From the IMG/VR virus record IMGVR_UViG_3300019889_000034, positions 1 to 26,718 of that record: DNA of 26,718 nt; one strand, written 5' to 3'. A program made the translations under genes and the position numbers. Each line of letters opens with the position of its first letter. The stretch's first letter is position 1. Below, piece after piece: positions 1 to 6,888 of this stretch. The notes beneath the pieces were generated by a model that had not been told where the DNA came from, did no database searches, and saw nothing but the letters and a program-made list of their open reading frames with translations. Source of the DNA: a virus.

Positions 1-87
1 TCCTGTAACACTTTTTCTTAATTGTGACTTCTCTTCTTCTGAAAATTTATCTCTAATCCTCTCCCAATGATTGTTTGTTATTAACAT
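1..87 (-). CDS. Partial hypothetical protein (N-terminal 29 residues)
   Basis: An open frame starts with ATG at 87 and runs off the left edge of the window without a stop. Only 29 residues are visible. They are hydrophilic and charged (MLITNNHWERIRDKFSEEEK and onward), so this is probably a soluble helical protein. A strong ribosome site (GGGGAGGAAT) sits six or so bases upstream, inside the last codons of the preceding small acidic gene, so translation is probably coupled to it. No family is recognisable from this fragment. Confidence 0.7.
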   Translation of the reverse strand, partial: MLITNNHWERIRDKFSEEEKSQLRKSVTG

Positions 88-89
88 AA

Positions 90-191
90 TTATTCCTCCC
101 CATCTTCCTCATCTTCATCATCTTCCAAATCGTCATCTTCTTCAGAATCCCATTCATGTGGGTTATCCGATATATTTTCACCGTTAGCCAT
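90..191 (-). CDS. 33-residue highly acidic protein
   Basis: ATG at 191 follows directly on the TGA of the upstream gene (TGAATG) and has an AAAGGAG ribosome site seven bases away. The product has 33 residues, and its last half is almost entirely Asp and Glu. Its final GGGGAGGAA codons also provide the ribosome site for the next gene. Such acidic peptides can act as DNA mimics or as charged partners of DNA-binding proteins, but nothing in the sequence assigns a function. Short length limits confidence; the fit between its neighbours is the main support. Confidence 0.6.
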   Translation of the reverse strand: MANGENISDNPHEWDSEEDDDLEDDEDEEDGEE

Positions 192-347
192 TCATTTTCT
201 CCTTTTAAAATACTCTTGTATCTTTTCAAAGTCTTCTTCTGTAAATTCCTTAGCTTCCTCTATATAAATAGATTCAAATTCAGCTTTTGAAATTAAAGGC
301 TCTAGTACCCTTTGAAGATCTTCTTTAGTGCCTCTAAATATTATCAT
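192..347 (-). CDS. Small hypothetical protein, 51 residues
   Basis: The frame could start at a TTG at 386 (64 residues), but that codon has no ribosome site. I prefer ATG at 347, which has GGGG eleven bases upstream. The product is MIIFRGTKEDLQRVLEPLIS and onward, with a predicted beta strand followed by amphipathic, Glu/Lys-rich helices. I do not recognise a family. It sits at the downstream end of the replication cluster, after a gap of about 75 bases behind the SSB-like gene, and is followed without spacing by the acidic micro-protein. Confidence 0.65.
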   Translation of the reverse strand: MIIFRGTKEDLQRVLEPLISKAEFESIYIEEAKEFTEEDFEKIQEYFKRRK

Positions 348-461
348 AATTTTAAAATCCCCGCGTCGGTGGTTCGGATAAACCAATACTACAGCTTTGT
401 TGCAATTAAGCCCTCTCTTGAGTCCGATATTTTATTCGCGCGAGGATTATTTAATTACTGA

Positions 462-854
462 CTAATAAGACGGCGCCGATGCTGCTTTACCATAAGGAAG
501 ATAATTTTTGATATCATTACCAATATTACCCTGGTATTCCTTATGTACAACCTCAACATCCACCTTCTTACCAAAAAGATCGTCCGTATTAAAAACGAAG
601 TCCTCAGGCTTGAACTCCTGTAAAGTGGCCGCCGAACAAAGAGGAATAAGGCGATTAAGTTGTTTGCTATTAAAATTAATCTCAATCTCCTTACCATCCG
701 TCTTATCAATTCTGAATGTAACTAGAAGATTCTGAGACTCTCCGTCTTTTGAAGCTTTCCAGTCATTCACTTTTACGATTTCCGCGCCGAACCATCCGGC
801 ATCGAGAACCTTATTACGTAATACGTCAGCTGCTGTAAATTTAATGAGAGGCAT
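462..854 (-). CDS. Probable single-strand DNA binding protein (DUF669-like)
   Basis: This 130-residue protein opens with a pattern typical of phage DUF669-like proteins: a short lead, then residues 18-32 (DAGWFGAEIVKVNDW), then K-S-K-D-G-E-S-Q and a strand-rich stretch LLVTFRI. That family is generally regarded as phage SSB-like and is often encoded beside Sak4-type ATPases, as here (one small gene separates it from 1075-1860). The rest is beta-rich with no membrane segment. There is no acidic C-terminal tail of the kind found on cellular SSB; it ends in GKAASAPSY. The start has AAAGGAC upstream. The family call rests on remembered sequence pattern, so the function is an inference. Confidence 0.6.
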   Translation of the reverse strand: MPLIKFTAADVLRNKVLDAGWFGAEIVKVNDWKASKDGESQNLLVTFRIDKTDGKEIEINFNSKQLNRLIPLCSAATLQEFKPEDFVFNTDDLFGKKVDVEVVHKEYQGNIGNDIKNYLPYGKAASAPSY

Positions 855-890
855 TTTTGTGTTTGTCCTTTTTTAGTTTGTGTTTTTTTG

Positions 891-1073
891 TTACTTCCCT
901 TTTGGGTATGGGGGAACTTTGGTACTGAACTCGATAATTTTATTTGCTAATTCTGAGATGTTAAATTTACCTTCTAAAGCGAATATTTCTGGTTCAAATG
1001 AACTCCAACGTGCATAATCCGCCTCAGTGCAAAGGAAATTAACAATTAGACATATTAAATCTTTTCTGTCCAT
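891..1073 (-). CDS. Small hypothetical protein, 60 residues
   Basis: ATG at 1073 lies one base beyond the TGA of the Sak4-like ATPase gene, so the two are probably translated together. The product (MDRKDLICLIVNFLCTEADY and onward) is predicted mostly helical, with a hydrophobic N-terminal helix and a Pro/Lys end (VPPYPKGK). It lies between the ATPase and the SSB-like gene, which suggests a role in the same DNA-processing module. No family is recognised. Confidence 0.65.
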   Translation of the reverse strand: MDRKDLICLIVNFLCTEADYARWSSFEPEIFALEGKFNISELANKIIEFSTKVPPYPKGK

Positions 1074-1074
1074 T

Positions 1075-1860
1075 TCAAACCTTTTTAATCAATGACATTA
1101 ACTTCTCGTAGAAATTAACGCCTGTAATGTCTATTTCACCATCCGGTAAATCAACAAAAGTAGTCCGACAAATATCACCGCGAAATTTAACAGTAAACCT
1201 ATCTTTACCATTGATAGTTCTCTTGTCAAACCTGAAGATATGGTCAAAATAAACAGGAACATTTTCAGCTATTTTATCCCTAACTGATAATCTTTCACCA
1301 ACAACAACGGACTCAGAATATTCATCATCGGGATTCTCCTTACCATAACGATCAATTAAATGCGCCGTTACAATTAAATTCATTCCTGGAATTGAGCGTA
1401 AGGATGCTAAAAGGTTGTAAGTAGTATCCGCTTCAAATCCATATTCCGCAGGACCAGTCATTCTATAACCAGCAATTCTACGCCCTTTTGTATCTGCTGA
1501 CTTTTCTGCTGCAAGTAGAGGTTTTGCTTGACACAACATTGCAAAAGTTTCCGCGGTTAGGGAATCAATGACAGTAGTTTTAGTATTCAATTGACCCATA
1601 ATCGCTAACGATTGCATATTGTCAACTTTATTCATAATACGCATAATCATTCCCTTTTCTTTAGGTGGAAATGACTCATAAATTACTTTCTTACGATCTA
1701 CCCACGGAGTCCCTAATAATCCCCTGATACGACCATCAAAATCCCAATCTTCTACAAATTCCGGAAATGAGCAGGCCGCGCCGGTTTTACCACTACCAGA
1801 CTTTCCTACAAACAGGCCCCTAAATATTCCATCGGGTTGCAAGTCTTCAGCCTTGGGCAT
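1075..1860 (-). CDS. Sak4/AAA_24-like recombinase ATPase
   Basis: The 261-residue product carries a clear Walker A loop GKSGSGKT at residues 19-26, preceded by a short strand (GLFVG). A Walker B-like strand TTVIDSLT lies at about 95-102, and NLIVTAH at 161-167 looks like the RecA-type strand bearing the sensor residue. This layout and length fit phage Sak4-type single-strand annealing ATPases (RecA core without the long C-terminus), which work with a partner SSB. An SSB-like gene lies just downstream. ATG at 1860 follows a TAG directly (TAGATG). It probably drives recombination or recombination-dependent replication. A DnaB-like or generic AAA role is less likely, because there is no primase or helicase signature. 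Confidence 0.75.
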   Translation of the reverse strand: MPKAEDLQPDGIFRGLFVGKSGSGKTGAACSFPEFVEDWDFDGRIRGLLGTPWVDRKKVIYESFPPKEKGMIMRIMNKVDNMQSLAIMGQLNTKTTVIDSLTAETFAMLCQAKPLLAAEKSADTKGRRIAGYRMTGPAEYGFEADTTYNLLASLRSIPGMNLIVTAHLIDRYGKENPDDEYSESVVVGERLSVRDKIAENVPVYFDHIFRFDKRTINGKDRFTVKFRGDICRTTFVDLPDGEIDITGVNFYEKLMSLIKKV

Positions 1861-2157
1861 CTAGATTTTATCCTTAAAGGGAATTTTAGCCCCTTCCCCC
1901 TGAGATTCAAGGACTTTAGAAACTACATAATCTACTATTTTTTCAGCCGCAATTTTTGAACTAGTTGTTACAACAATCATTTTTTGAACTTCTTCAATGA
2001 TTTTTTCCCTGTTGAATGGTATTTTCTCCTTCTTTGCAACTTTTTCAATTGACTCAACGGGAATTGGAGCAGGAATATGGTTTATTATCCTTGGCTCCTC
2101 TTTAACTTCTGGTTCAGTTACAGGATTAGCTTTTCTAAATCTCTGAAATAGTTTCAT
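1861..2157 (-). CDS. 98-residue basic protein with C-terminal repeat of the next small gene
   Basis: The open frame extends up to 2214, but ATG at 2157 has an AGGGGTCAAATAA leader containing a ribosome site, so I start there. The N-terminal 45 residues are basic and Pro-rich (linker-like). Residues about 49-82 are helical and end in IAAEKIVDYVVSKV. This part resembles the entire 39-residue protein encoded immediately upstream (IAQDIVDYVIETV), which shares the same leader. The two look like a duplication in which one copy gained an N-terminal extension. It abuts the Sak4-like gene (TAGATG). Function unknown. Confidence 0.65.
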   Translation of the reverse strand: MKLFQRFRKANPVTEPEVKEEPRIINHIPAPIPVESIEKVAKKEKIPFNREKIIEEVQKMIVVTTSSKIAAEKIVDYVVSKVLESQGEGAKIPFKDKI

Positions 2158-2185
2158 AATTATTTGACCCCTGAATTGTTTTTGT

Positions 2186-2305
2186 CTATACAACTGTTTC
2201 AATAACATAATCAACTATATCTTGAGCAATAACACTAATATCATCATCAGGTCCAATGCCTTTAATTATTTCGGTTACTCTTTCATACAATTCTGTTCTA
2301 TCCAT
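2186..2305 (-). CDS. 39-residue helical protein, paralogue of the 1861-2157 product
   Basis: ATG at 2305 has the leader AGGGGTCAAATAAC, nearly the same as the one preceding 1861-2157. The product begins MDRTELYERVTEIIKGIG and ends IAQDIVDYVIETVV, with an acidic DDD turn between two helices. It aligns end to end with the C-terminal third of the next protein. The TAG at 2186-2188 leaves a 28-base gap to that gene's ATG. A two-helix unit this small may dimerise or form a complex with its paralogue; that is inference only. Confidence 0.65.
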   Translation of the reverse strand: MDRTELYERVTEIIKGIGPDDDISVIAQDIVDYVIETVV

Positions 2306-2306
2306 G

Positions 2307-2576
2307 TTATTTGACCCCTAAATTATTCATGATCTCATCCATCCGTTTCTTTAACCGCCCTTCTTTTGTATCCCTGCAATTAATGCAAGCAGGTTCTGCT
2401 AATTGAAGTAATTCTGAAGTAAGGGTAATCTCCTCCCCACACTTACAGCATTTAGAAGCTTTCCCAAGAATTAAAGCTTTCTCAGCAACGTGGGTGCAAT
2501 ACTTATCTAAACACTTATAGAGTTTTTTCCTCCCCCTGATTTTTCGGTACGTGTGAATATGTTGTAACGTTGGCAT
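2307..2576 (-). CDS. Small zinc-ribbon protein
   Basis: This is an 89-residue basic protein with cysteines at CLDKYC (about 22-27), CCKCG (about 43-47) and CINC (about 64-67). Several CxxC knuckles are available, enough to bind at least one zinc ion. The N-terminus is Arg/Lys/His-rich (TYRKIRGRKKLYK), which suits nucleic-acid contact, and the C-terminus is helical. It ends one base before the 39-residue gene. It is one of a series of cysteine-rich small proteins in this leftward operon. No named family is recognised. Confidence 0.7.
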   Translation of the reverse strand: MPTLQHIHTYRKIRGRKKLYKCLDKYCTHVAEKALILGKASKCCKCGEEITLTSELLQLAEPACINCRDTKEGRLKKRMDEIMNNLGVK

Positions 2577-2597
2577 TTTATTTCATTCCTTTAATTT

Positions 2598-2807
2598 TTA
2601 AATGTAGCCTCGTTGTCGCACATTAGCATAATATGCTTCTTCGGCTTCTTTAATTTTTCTTTCATCCCCCCCTGAAAGATATTTAATCATGAAATGCATA
2701 TTTTCACAAGCTTCTAATGCATCCCCTAAATTTTCAATCATTACCGTAAAATTCTCATCCTCAAATGTACCGTCGTCTTTTGTGCAATGTCTATATGATC
2801 CTGCCAT
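2598..2807 (-). CDS. Small hypothetical protein, 69 residues
   Basis: ATG at 2807 follows the stop of the upstream gene by about a dozen bases. The product is acidic in its first half (TKDDGTFEDENF), then predicted helical (NLGDALEACENMHFMIKYL), with an Arg/Tyr-rich end. There is no transmembrane segment and no metal-binding pattern. I do not recognise it; neighbours are equally small early-type phage genes. Confidence 0.6.
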   Translation of the reverse strand: MAGSYRHCTKDDGTFEDENFTVMIENLGDALEACENMHFMIKYLSGGDERKIKEAEEAYYANVRQRGYI

Positions 2808-2821
2808 TTTTATTTCACCAC

Positions 2822-3082
2822 CTAATCCCCTATTAGAGTTTCACCTGTTTTACCCAATGGATATTTCTCCTTAAATTTATCAAATGCAAAAGACTCATAG
2901 ATAAATTCAAATTTTCCACCCAAAACATCAAAACCTACTTTTCTAGCACAAGATCCCGCAGATGCCTCTATTTCTATCCAGTGTTTATGTAAAGGATGTG
3001 AGGGACCAAATACCATGTAGAATTTCTTCTTCACTGGTATATGTTGAATTCGCGTTTCTACTACTGGTGCGGACGTTAGCAT
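2822..3082 (-). CDS. Hypothetical protein, 86 residues
   Basis: The frame extends to 3103, but ATG at 3082 has AAAAGGAGCTTTAAA directly upstream and sits one base past the TAA of the preceding gene, so I choose it. The product (MLTSAPVVETRIQHIPVKKK and onward) has beta-like segments (KFYMVFGPSHPLHKHWIEIEA), a Ser/Cys/Arg-rich helix (SAGSCARKVGFDVLG) and a charged end. This looks like a small alpha/beta fold, but no family comes to mind. It is co-transcribed with the helix-hairpin-helix-like and nuclease genes upstream. Confidence 0.6.
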   Translation of the reverse strand: MLTSAPVVETRIQHIPVKKKFYMVFGPSHPLHKHWIEIEASAGSCARKVGFDVLGGKFEFIYESFAFDKFKEKYPLGKTGETLIGD

Positions 3083-3083
3083 T

Positions 3084-3290
3084 TTAAAGCTCCTTTTCAC
3101 CAAATCTTTTTGCTACAAGATTAAAACACTCTTTTGCAATTTTAACATCTACCATTGTAGCCTTAGAACAAATACTAAAATCATGAAAACCCAATCTAGC
3201 TAAACCAATGACAACAGCTAGTGTCAAACCCTTGACATTTTTAAGCTTTTCAATTAAATCTTTTTCATCCTCCTCGTCATCTACACTCAT
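3084..3290 (-). CDS. Small protein with a helix-hairpin-helix-like segment
   Basis: I start at ATG 3290, which overlaps the nuclease stop by four bases (ATGA) and has AGAGG seven bases upstream. A GTG at 3323 would add eleven residues. After an acidic lead (SVDDEEDEKDLIEKL) comes KNVKGLTLAVVIGLARLGF, then DFSICSKATMVDVKIAKE. This resembles the HhH arrangement found at the N-terminus of RadA/RecA-type proteins (a K/G turn, a helix, an L..G break, then an S/A-T helix). Such motifs bind DNA backbone without sequence preference. Its coupling to the nuclease makes a DNA-targeting accessory plausible, but the match is by eye and weak. Confidence 0.55.
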   Translation of the reverse strand: MSVDDEEDEKDLIEKLKNVKGLTLAVVIGLARLGFHDFSICSKATMVDVKIAKECFNLVAKRFGEKEL

Positions 3291-4219
3291 AATTGAACCT
3301 CTGCTAATTTCCAAGGTTGCCACAATTCCTTTTTCTTGTATCCTGCGTGTTTCATAGCTTCCCTAATATCAGGATTATACTGTTCACACAAATCCGTAAA
3401 CTGGCACTTATACCCAAATTTCCCCGAGCAAGATCCCCAACGCCGCTCCATTTTTAAAGTCTGAAGATTCTTAGCCATGCTAATAAATTTCTCAATCAAT
3501 TCCTGATTCCACCACCTCAATTCCTGGGGGGAGAATGAAATTAACTCACGTTTAAAAGTATCATCGCTCAATTTATCCGCCATTCTCACATAATTGATGA
3601 TTCCTACACATGATTTAGTAACCAAGGCATAATTTTTAAACTGAACAGATTTTTTATAGAGATTCCGTTTTCTCTCCTGCCACTTGTGATCCATAAAAAC
3701 ACGCATACCATCTACAGTACCAATTAAATCTATCATCCCCTCTAGAACAAATAAGTACTCTTTAGATTCGTACAACTTATGAGAAAATCCCATTTCAACC
3801 ATTGGTATATATTCATAAGTATCAATAGGAAGATTCGTTGCTGTATCTGTTTTAATTACATATTTTCGTTTTCTATCCGGTATTATATCCTGAGAACCAT
3901 TAATCCCGGCGCCGTACTTTAGCCAATAAAACTGGAATTTATCCAACACGGCATTTTGGCGGTCTTTAGATAATTTTAAACCTAGAGGCATTGGAGATTT
4001 CAATGCTTCTCTATAAGCGTTGTCAGGTTTTAATCCTAATGCTATTCCCCTGTAGTAGTTTTCCAGTAATTTATGCCCATAAGATCCCATATCCATAGAA
4101 TCTCTTTCATCACCGCTTATTTGTACCAATTGCTCTACATCCCCATATTCCCATTTTTGAGGACACTCATCGTAAGTTACTAATTGGGTTGAATCTAATA
4201 TTAGAGTTTGTCTTCCCAC
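3287..4219 (-). CDS. PD-(D/E)XK nuclease, RecB/Cas4-like, with probable Fe-S cluster
   Basis: This 310-residue protein starts at GTG 4219, with AGGTGA seven bases upstream. It has the RecB/Cas4 nuclease order: H49 in GSYGHKLLE, E160 and D164 in LEGMIDLIG, D177-H178-K179 in VFMDHKW, and the Q193-xxx-Y197 helix motif (QFKNY). One cysteine near the N-terminus (C19 in DECPQKW) and three near the C-terminus (C264, C272, C278) match the spacing of the four-cysteine iron-sulfur 'staple' seen in AddB/Cas4-type nucleases. It most likely acts as a DNA exonuclease in replication or recombination with the Sak4-like ATPase and SSB-like protein. Cas4 itself is unlikely, because no CRISPR genes are near. 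Confidence 0.8.
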   Translation of the reverse strand: MGRQTLILDSTQLVTYDECPQKWEYGDVEQLVQISGDERDSMDMGSYGHKLLENYYRGIALGLKPDNAYREALKSPMPLGLKLSKDRQNAVLDKFQFYWLKYGAGINGSQDIIPDRKRKYVIKTDTATNLPIDTYEYIPMVEMGFSHKLYESKEYLFVLEGMIDLIGTVDGMRVFMDHKWQERKRNLYKKSVQFKNYALVTKSCVGIINYVRMADKLSDDTFKRELISFSPQELRWWNQELIEKFISMAKNLQTLKMERRWGSCSGKFGYKCQFTDLCEQYNPDIREAMKHAGYKKKELWQPWKLAEVQL

Positions 4220-4368
4220 GATTTCTCACCTGTTATAGATCTTAACAAAATATCCTGTTTTTCATTTTCTCTTGCTTGAATTAACATTTTCTCAAGAACA
4301 GCCGCAGGATTATGAAAAGTTCTAAGCTCTTTTAAAGCTAATTCCATTTCCTCTATTGTAAGTCTCAT
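4201..4368 (-). CDS. 55-residue helical protein overlapping the nuclease start
   Basis: ATG at 4368 shares its A with the upstream TGA (TGATG) and has AGGGGAATTG before it. Its TAA lies 19 bases inside the nuclease gene. The product (MRLTIEEMELALKELRTFHN and onward) is strongly amphipathic, with charged heptad-like spacing and the end SITGEKSWEDKL. A coiled-coil or helical-hairpin accessory subunit is plausible. The double overlap on both sides is good evidence that this short frame is translated. Family unknown. Confidence 0.7.
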   Translation of the reverse strand: MRLTIEEMELALKELRTFHNPAAVLEKMLIQARENEKQDILLRSITGEKSWEDKL

Positions 4369-4619
4369 CAATTCCCCTTTTCCTGATTATACCGATCCCG
4401 CCGCCGCTTATTTATTGCCACTGTGCATCTTTTGCATCTTTTTAAAAGCATTTTATAGGGTTTTCCTTCTTTGGGTTTCATTAGGACCCAATAATCCCTA
4501 TCATCCCCACATCCATTACATTTTCCTTCATTAGTATTTCTAAGCTGCCATTTTCTCTGTTTTGAAATATTTGTATTTGCTAGCGGATCTTCAATTTTCC
4601 TGGCCCTTGGGATTCGCAC
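4368..4619 (-). CDS. Small zinc-finger protein with RKWQLRN-type lead
   Basis: The start is GTG at 4619, decided by the strong site GAGGAGGAAATAA just upstream. The 83-residue product has a basic N-terminus, KQRKWQLRNTNEGKCNGCG at about 20-38, and a second knuckle CKRC at about 62-65 followed by a basic helix (INKRRRDRYNQEK). The paired CxxC motifs should bind one zinc, and the arginine-rich helix suits DNA or RNA binding. Similar R-x-W-x-x-R-N ... C-x-x-C proteins are common in phages but lack an assigned role. It overlaps both neighbours, so translation is coupled. Confidence 0.7.
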   Translation of the reverse strand: MRIPRARKIEDPLANTNISKQRKWQLRNTNEGKCNGCGDDRDYWVLMKPKEGKPYKMLLKRCKRCTVAINKRRRDRYNQEKGN

Positions 4620-4767
4620 TTATTTCCTCCTCTATTTTTTGAATTTTACAACCTATTGCAATAAACATTTTAACACATTTAGAACAATGATAGGTATTAC
4701 TTGTTAAACATAAATGAGTAGCTAAATTATGCATGCAACAGTGACAAACTTGTCCTGTTAAAATCAT
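4591..4767 (-). CDS. 58-residue cysteine-rich zinc-binding protein
   Basis: ATG at 4767 shares a base with the helicase stop (TGATG). The product has C8, C10, C11, C20, C28 and C31 plus His at 9, 13, 18 and 27, in the order VCHCCMH ... HLC ... YHCSKC, so one or two zinc sites are likely. The last third is Lys/Glu-rich. It overlaps the start of 4368-4619 by 29 bases, and its codons there contain that gene's ribosome site. It belongs to the set of small zinc proteins in this operon. Function unknown. Confidence 0.7.
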   Translation of the reverse strand: MILTGQVCHCCMHNLATHLCLTSNTYHCSKCVKMFIAIGCKIQKIEEEISANPKGQEN

Positions 4768-6407
4768 CAAACAAGCCTTCTCCCAATAGTATCATTAACC
4801 AAATCTTTCCAATTTAACGGTTCTCCCATCGAGTCCCAATCATTCCCTACAGTTTTACCAAACATATATCTTTTAGATTCAACCATGGCTGCAAATAATT
4901 CATCCACCGTACCTTTTACCAAAGGATATTTAGCCATCACCTTAAGTATTTGACCACTTCGCCAGAATCTTCCCTCAAATTGTTCCTCCTTGGTTGAATT
5001 CCATTGACGTTCTAATACTAGCACGTTATTACAAATTTGCAACCCATCCATCCCAACGCCGCCAGCAAGCATATTAATAATTAGAATTCGATTATCAGGA
5101 TGTCCAAATTCCTTTTTAATTCGCTCTTTTGCTGAAGAATCATCATCACCAGATAATTTTAAAACATTATGACCACGGGCTTTTAATAGGCCAAATAATC
5201 CATCTCGAACCATATGATGATGAACACCAACCGCGATTTTTTCCCCTTCACAAGATTCTAAAAAGTCCTCAATTTCATCTACAGCCCATTCTACTTTCAT
5301 CATTCCTGTAATTCTGCGGAGAGTCATTAAGGAATCGGAAATTTCTACATATGAGGGATTTCCACCCTTAGAAAGCATAATTTCTCTAAGGCGATCCAAT
5401 TCAAGATTATAAATTTCCTTCATCTTATCATTATCGACATTGATAATCTGAAAGTCTCTCTGGAAATCAGGTAGATCTATTTGAACGTCTTTTTTCTCTC
5501 TTCTTAATACATAAGGAGAGATCATTTCACGGAAATCCTTTTCTAAATAAGTGGCAATTCTCGAATATCGACCCGATGAATCTCTCATGCACCAATTAGA
5601 TTGGAATCTATCTAGTGAAGTAATTTTCTCTGGCATCAGGAGATTTAAAACAGTGAAATATTCATCAGCGCGATTCTCAATTGGTGTGCCGGATAAAAAC
5701 AACTTGTGCTTAATATTCGCCGCTTTAATAAATCCTATTAATGCTTTAGTTCTCATTGATGAAGGATTCTTATAAGACTGACATTCATCTGCAATAATAA
5801 ATTTTATTCCCAATGCTGCTAATGGAGGGGAAATTATAGGAACATCCATTCGTTTTGTATAACTATTCCCCCATTGATCCTTTTCAGTTTCTACTAACTG
5901 AGATTCAAACTTGACCATTCTAGAAAATGTGTCCATAGAAATGATGTAGTTGAGAAATCCTGGCGGTATGAATCCCTTTGTATTTGTAATGATATAATTA
6001 CTTAGAATATTATTATCAAACCAAATTCGACCTTCATTAAGCCACTGAAAAGTAATTGAAGATTTTACTATTATTAAGCAAGGAGTTAAATTCTTACGGT
6101 TATTTCGGAGTGCTAGTAAAGCCTGCGCCGTTTTCCCGATTCCCATTTCATCGGATAAAAGGGCATTCATATTACATTCGCCATTTAGGAAAAAATCTAG
6201 AAAATCAACTTGATAGGGTCTAGCGGTTTTATCATTTCCTATTGCATCTAGAAATTTAATGGGAATCTTCTCAATCAAATCCTCTACAAATATATGACCA
6301 CATTTATAGGATTTAAGAGGTTGATAGGTTAGTGAAGTACCCATTTTTACCTCGGCTACTAGTTCTAGCGGCCTATTACACTTGGGGCATTTATTTTGAA
6401 GTTTCAT
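4767..6407 (-). CDS. SNF2-family helicase/ATPase
   Basis: This 546-residue protein has an N-terminal zinc knuckle (CPKC at 7-10 with a further C36 in YKCGH). The superfamily 2 motifs follow: motif I LLSDEMGIGKT (83-93), motif II ADECQ (206-210, a DECQ variant of DEAH), motif III LSGTPIEN (238-245), motif V IINMLAGGVGMDGLQ (443-457), and motif VI QFEGRFWRSGQ (476-486). That is the full set for an SNF2-like dsDNA translocase. Compact phage SNF2 proteins are thought to remodel DNA-protein complexes or branched DNA during replication and recombination. It is part of the same leftward run as the nuclease. A defence role (as in DISARM) is unlikely in this context. Confidence 0.9.
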   Translation of the reverse strand: MKLQNKCPKCNRPLELVAEVKMGTSLTYQPLKSYKCGHIFVEDLIEKIPIKFLDAIGNDKTARPYQVDFLDFFLNGECNMNALLSDEMGIGKTAQALLALRNNRKNLTPCLIIVKSSITFQWLNEGRIWFDNNILSNYIITNTKGFIPPGFLNYIISMDTFSRMVKFESQLVETEKDQWGNSYTKRMDVPIISPPLAALGIKFIIADECQSYKNPSSMRTKALIGFIKAANIKHKLFLSGTPIENRADEYFTVLNLLMPEKITSLDRFQSNWCMRDSSGRYSRIATYLEKDFREMISPYVLRREKKDVQIDLPDFQRDFQIINVDNDKMKEIYNLELDRLREIMLSKGGNPSYVEISDSLMTLRRITGMMKVEWAVDEIEDFLESCEGEKIAVGVHHHMVRDGLFGLLKARGHNVLKLSGDDDSSAKERIKKEFGHPDNRILIINMLAGGVGMDGLQICNNVLVLERQWNSTKEEQFEGRFWRSGQILKVMAKYPLVKGTVDELFAAMVESKRYMFGKTVGNDWDSMGEPLNWKDLVNDTIGRRLV

Positions 6408-6561
6408 TTGTAGGAACCTTAGACATTAATTCTTCCAAGATACGAAAAATTTCCCGTTTGGATCTAATACGACTACTTGCAATTTTTTTATCACTATCAG
6501 AGAGATTCTGTAAATGTTGTTGAATTTCTTCCCTTAAAACTAACTTAGCAATTTCTGTCAT
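6391..6561 (-). CDS. Small hypothetical protein, 56 residues
   Basis: I take ATG at 6561, which overlaps the upstream TGA by four bases (ATGA). ATG at 6573 is also in frame, but its AAGGG is too close to serve as a ribosome site. The product is a highly charged helix (MTEIAKLVLREEIQQHLQNL, then SDSDKKIASSRIRSKREIF). Its 3' end overlaps the helicase start by 17 bases, so it probably sets helicase translation. No family recognised. Confidence 0.6.
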   Translation of the reverse strand: MTEIAKLVLREEIQQHLQNLSDSDKKIASSRIRSKREIFRILEELMSKVPTNETSK

Positions 6562-6887
6562 TTTATTGGACATCCCTTACCATAATAGCAATCTTTATGG
6601 TTATCTGTTACACAACTAGTACAATCACATGTACAAACTTGCTCAAAAAACCCTTCTAATTGCTTTCGCCCTATCATTACTCCTAACGAGAAAACTGTAA
6701 ATTGAGCTGTAAGTTGTTGAATAGGATTAGTTCCCTCTGTCAAAAAACTTCTAGCACTAGCACAAACTAAATGATTTTTCAATAGAGGACTCTCAATTAT
6801 CTCATTAATCAAATCCTCATGATTTTTCTGAGATAAATCCGAACCCATATCAAATATTTCTTGTAAAGCCTCATCCAATGATTTCAT
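6558..6887 (-). CDS. MKSLDEA-family protein with cysteine-rich tail
   Basis: This 109-residue protein is related to the neighbouring 6889-7158 product: both begin MKSLDEA, and both have a helix ending in GxxxxRxQ-E (GVMIGRKQLEG here, GIYLARRQFEE there). This copy adds a C-terminal tail CTCDCTSC ... CYYGKGC with six or more cysteines, a probable metal-binding knuckle absent from the sister. ATG at 6887 follows the sister's TAA by one base. Tandem duplication followed by acquisition of the metal-binding tail is the simplest reading. Role unknown. Confidence 0.65.
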   Translation of the reverse strand: MKSLDEALQEIFDMGSDLSQKNHEDLINEIIESPLLKNHLVCASARSFLTEGTNPIQQLTAQFTVFSLGVMIGRKQLEGFFEQVCTCDCTSCVTDNHKDCYYGKGCPIK

Positions 6888-6888
6888 C

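Noticed and set aside
508-735. Plus-strand frame opposite the SSB-like gene
   Set aside because: Shadow of a well-supported gene; no ribosome site and low-complexity Ser/Leu composition.
3287-4219. Cas4 of a CRISPR system
   Set aside because: No repeat-spacer array or other Cas gene is present; phage RecB-like nucleases share the same motifs.
4767-6407. SNF2 helicase as part of a DISARM-like defence system
   Set aside because: No DrmA/B/C or methylase partner; it lies within a phage replication operon.
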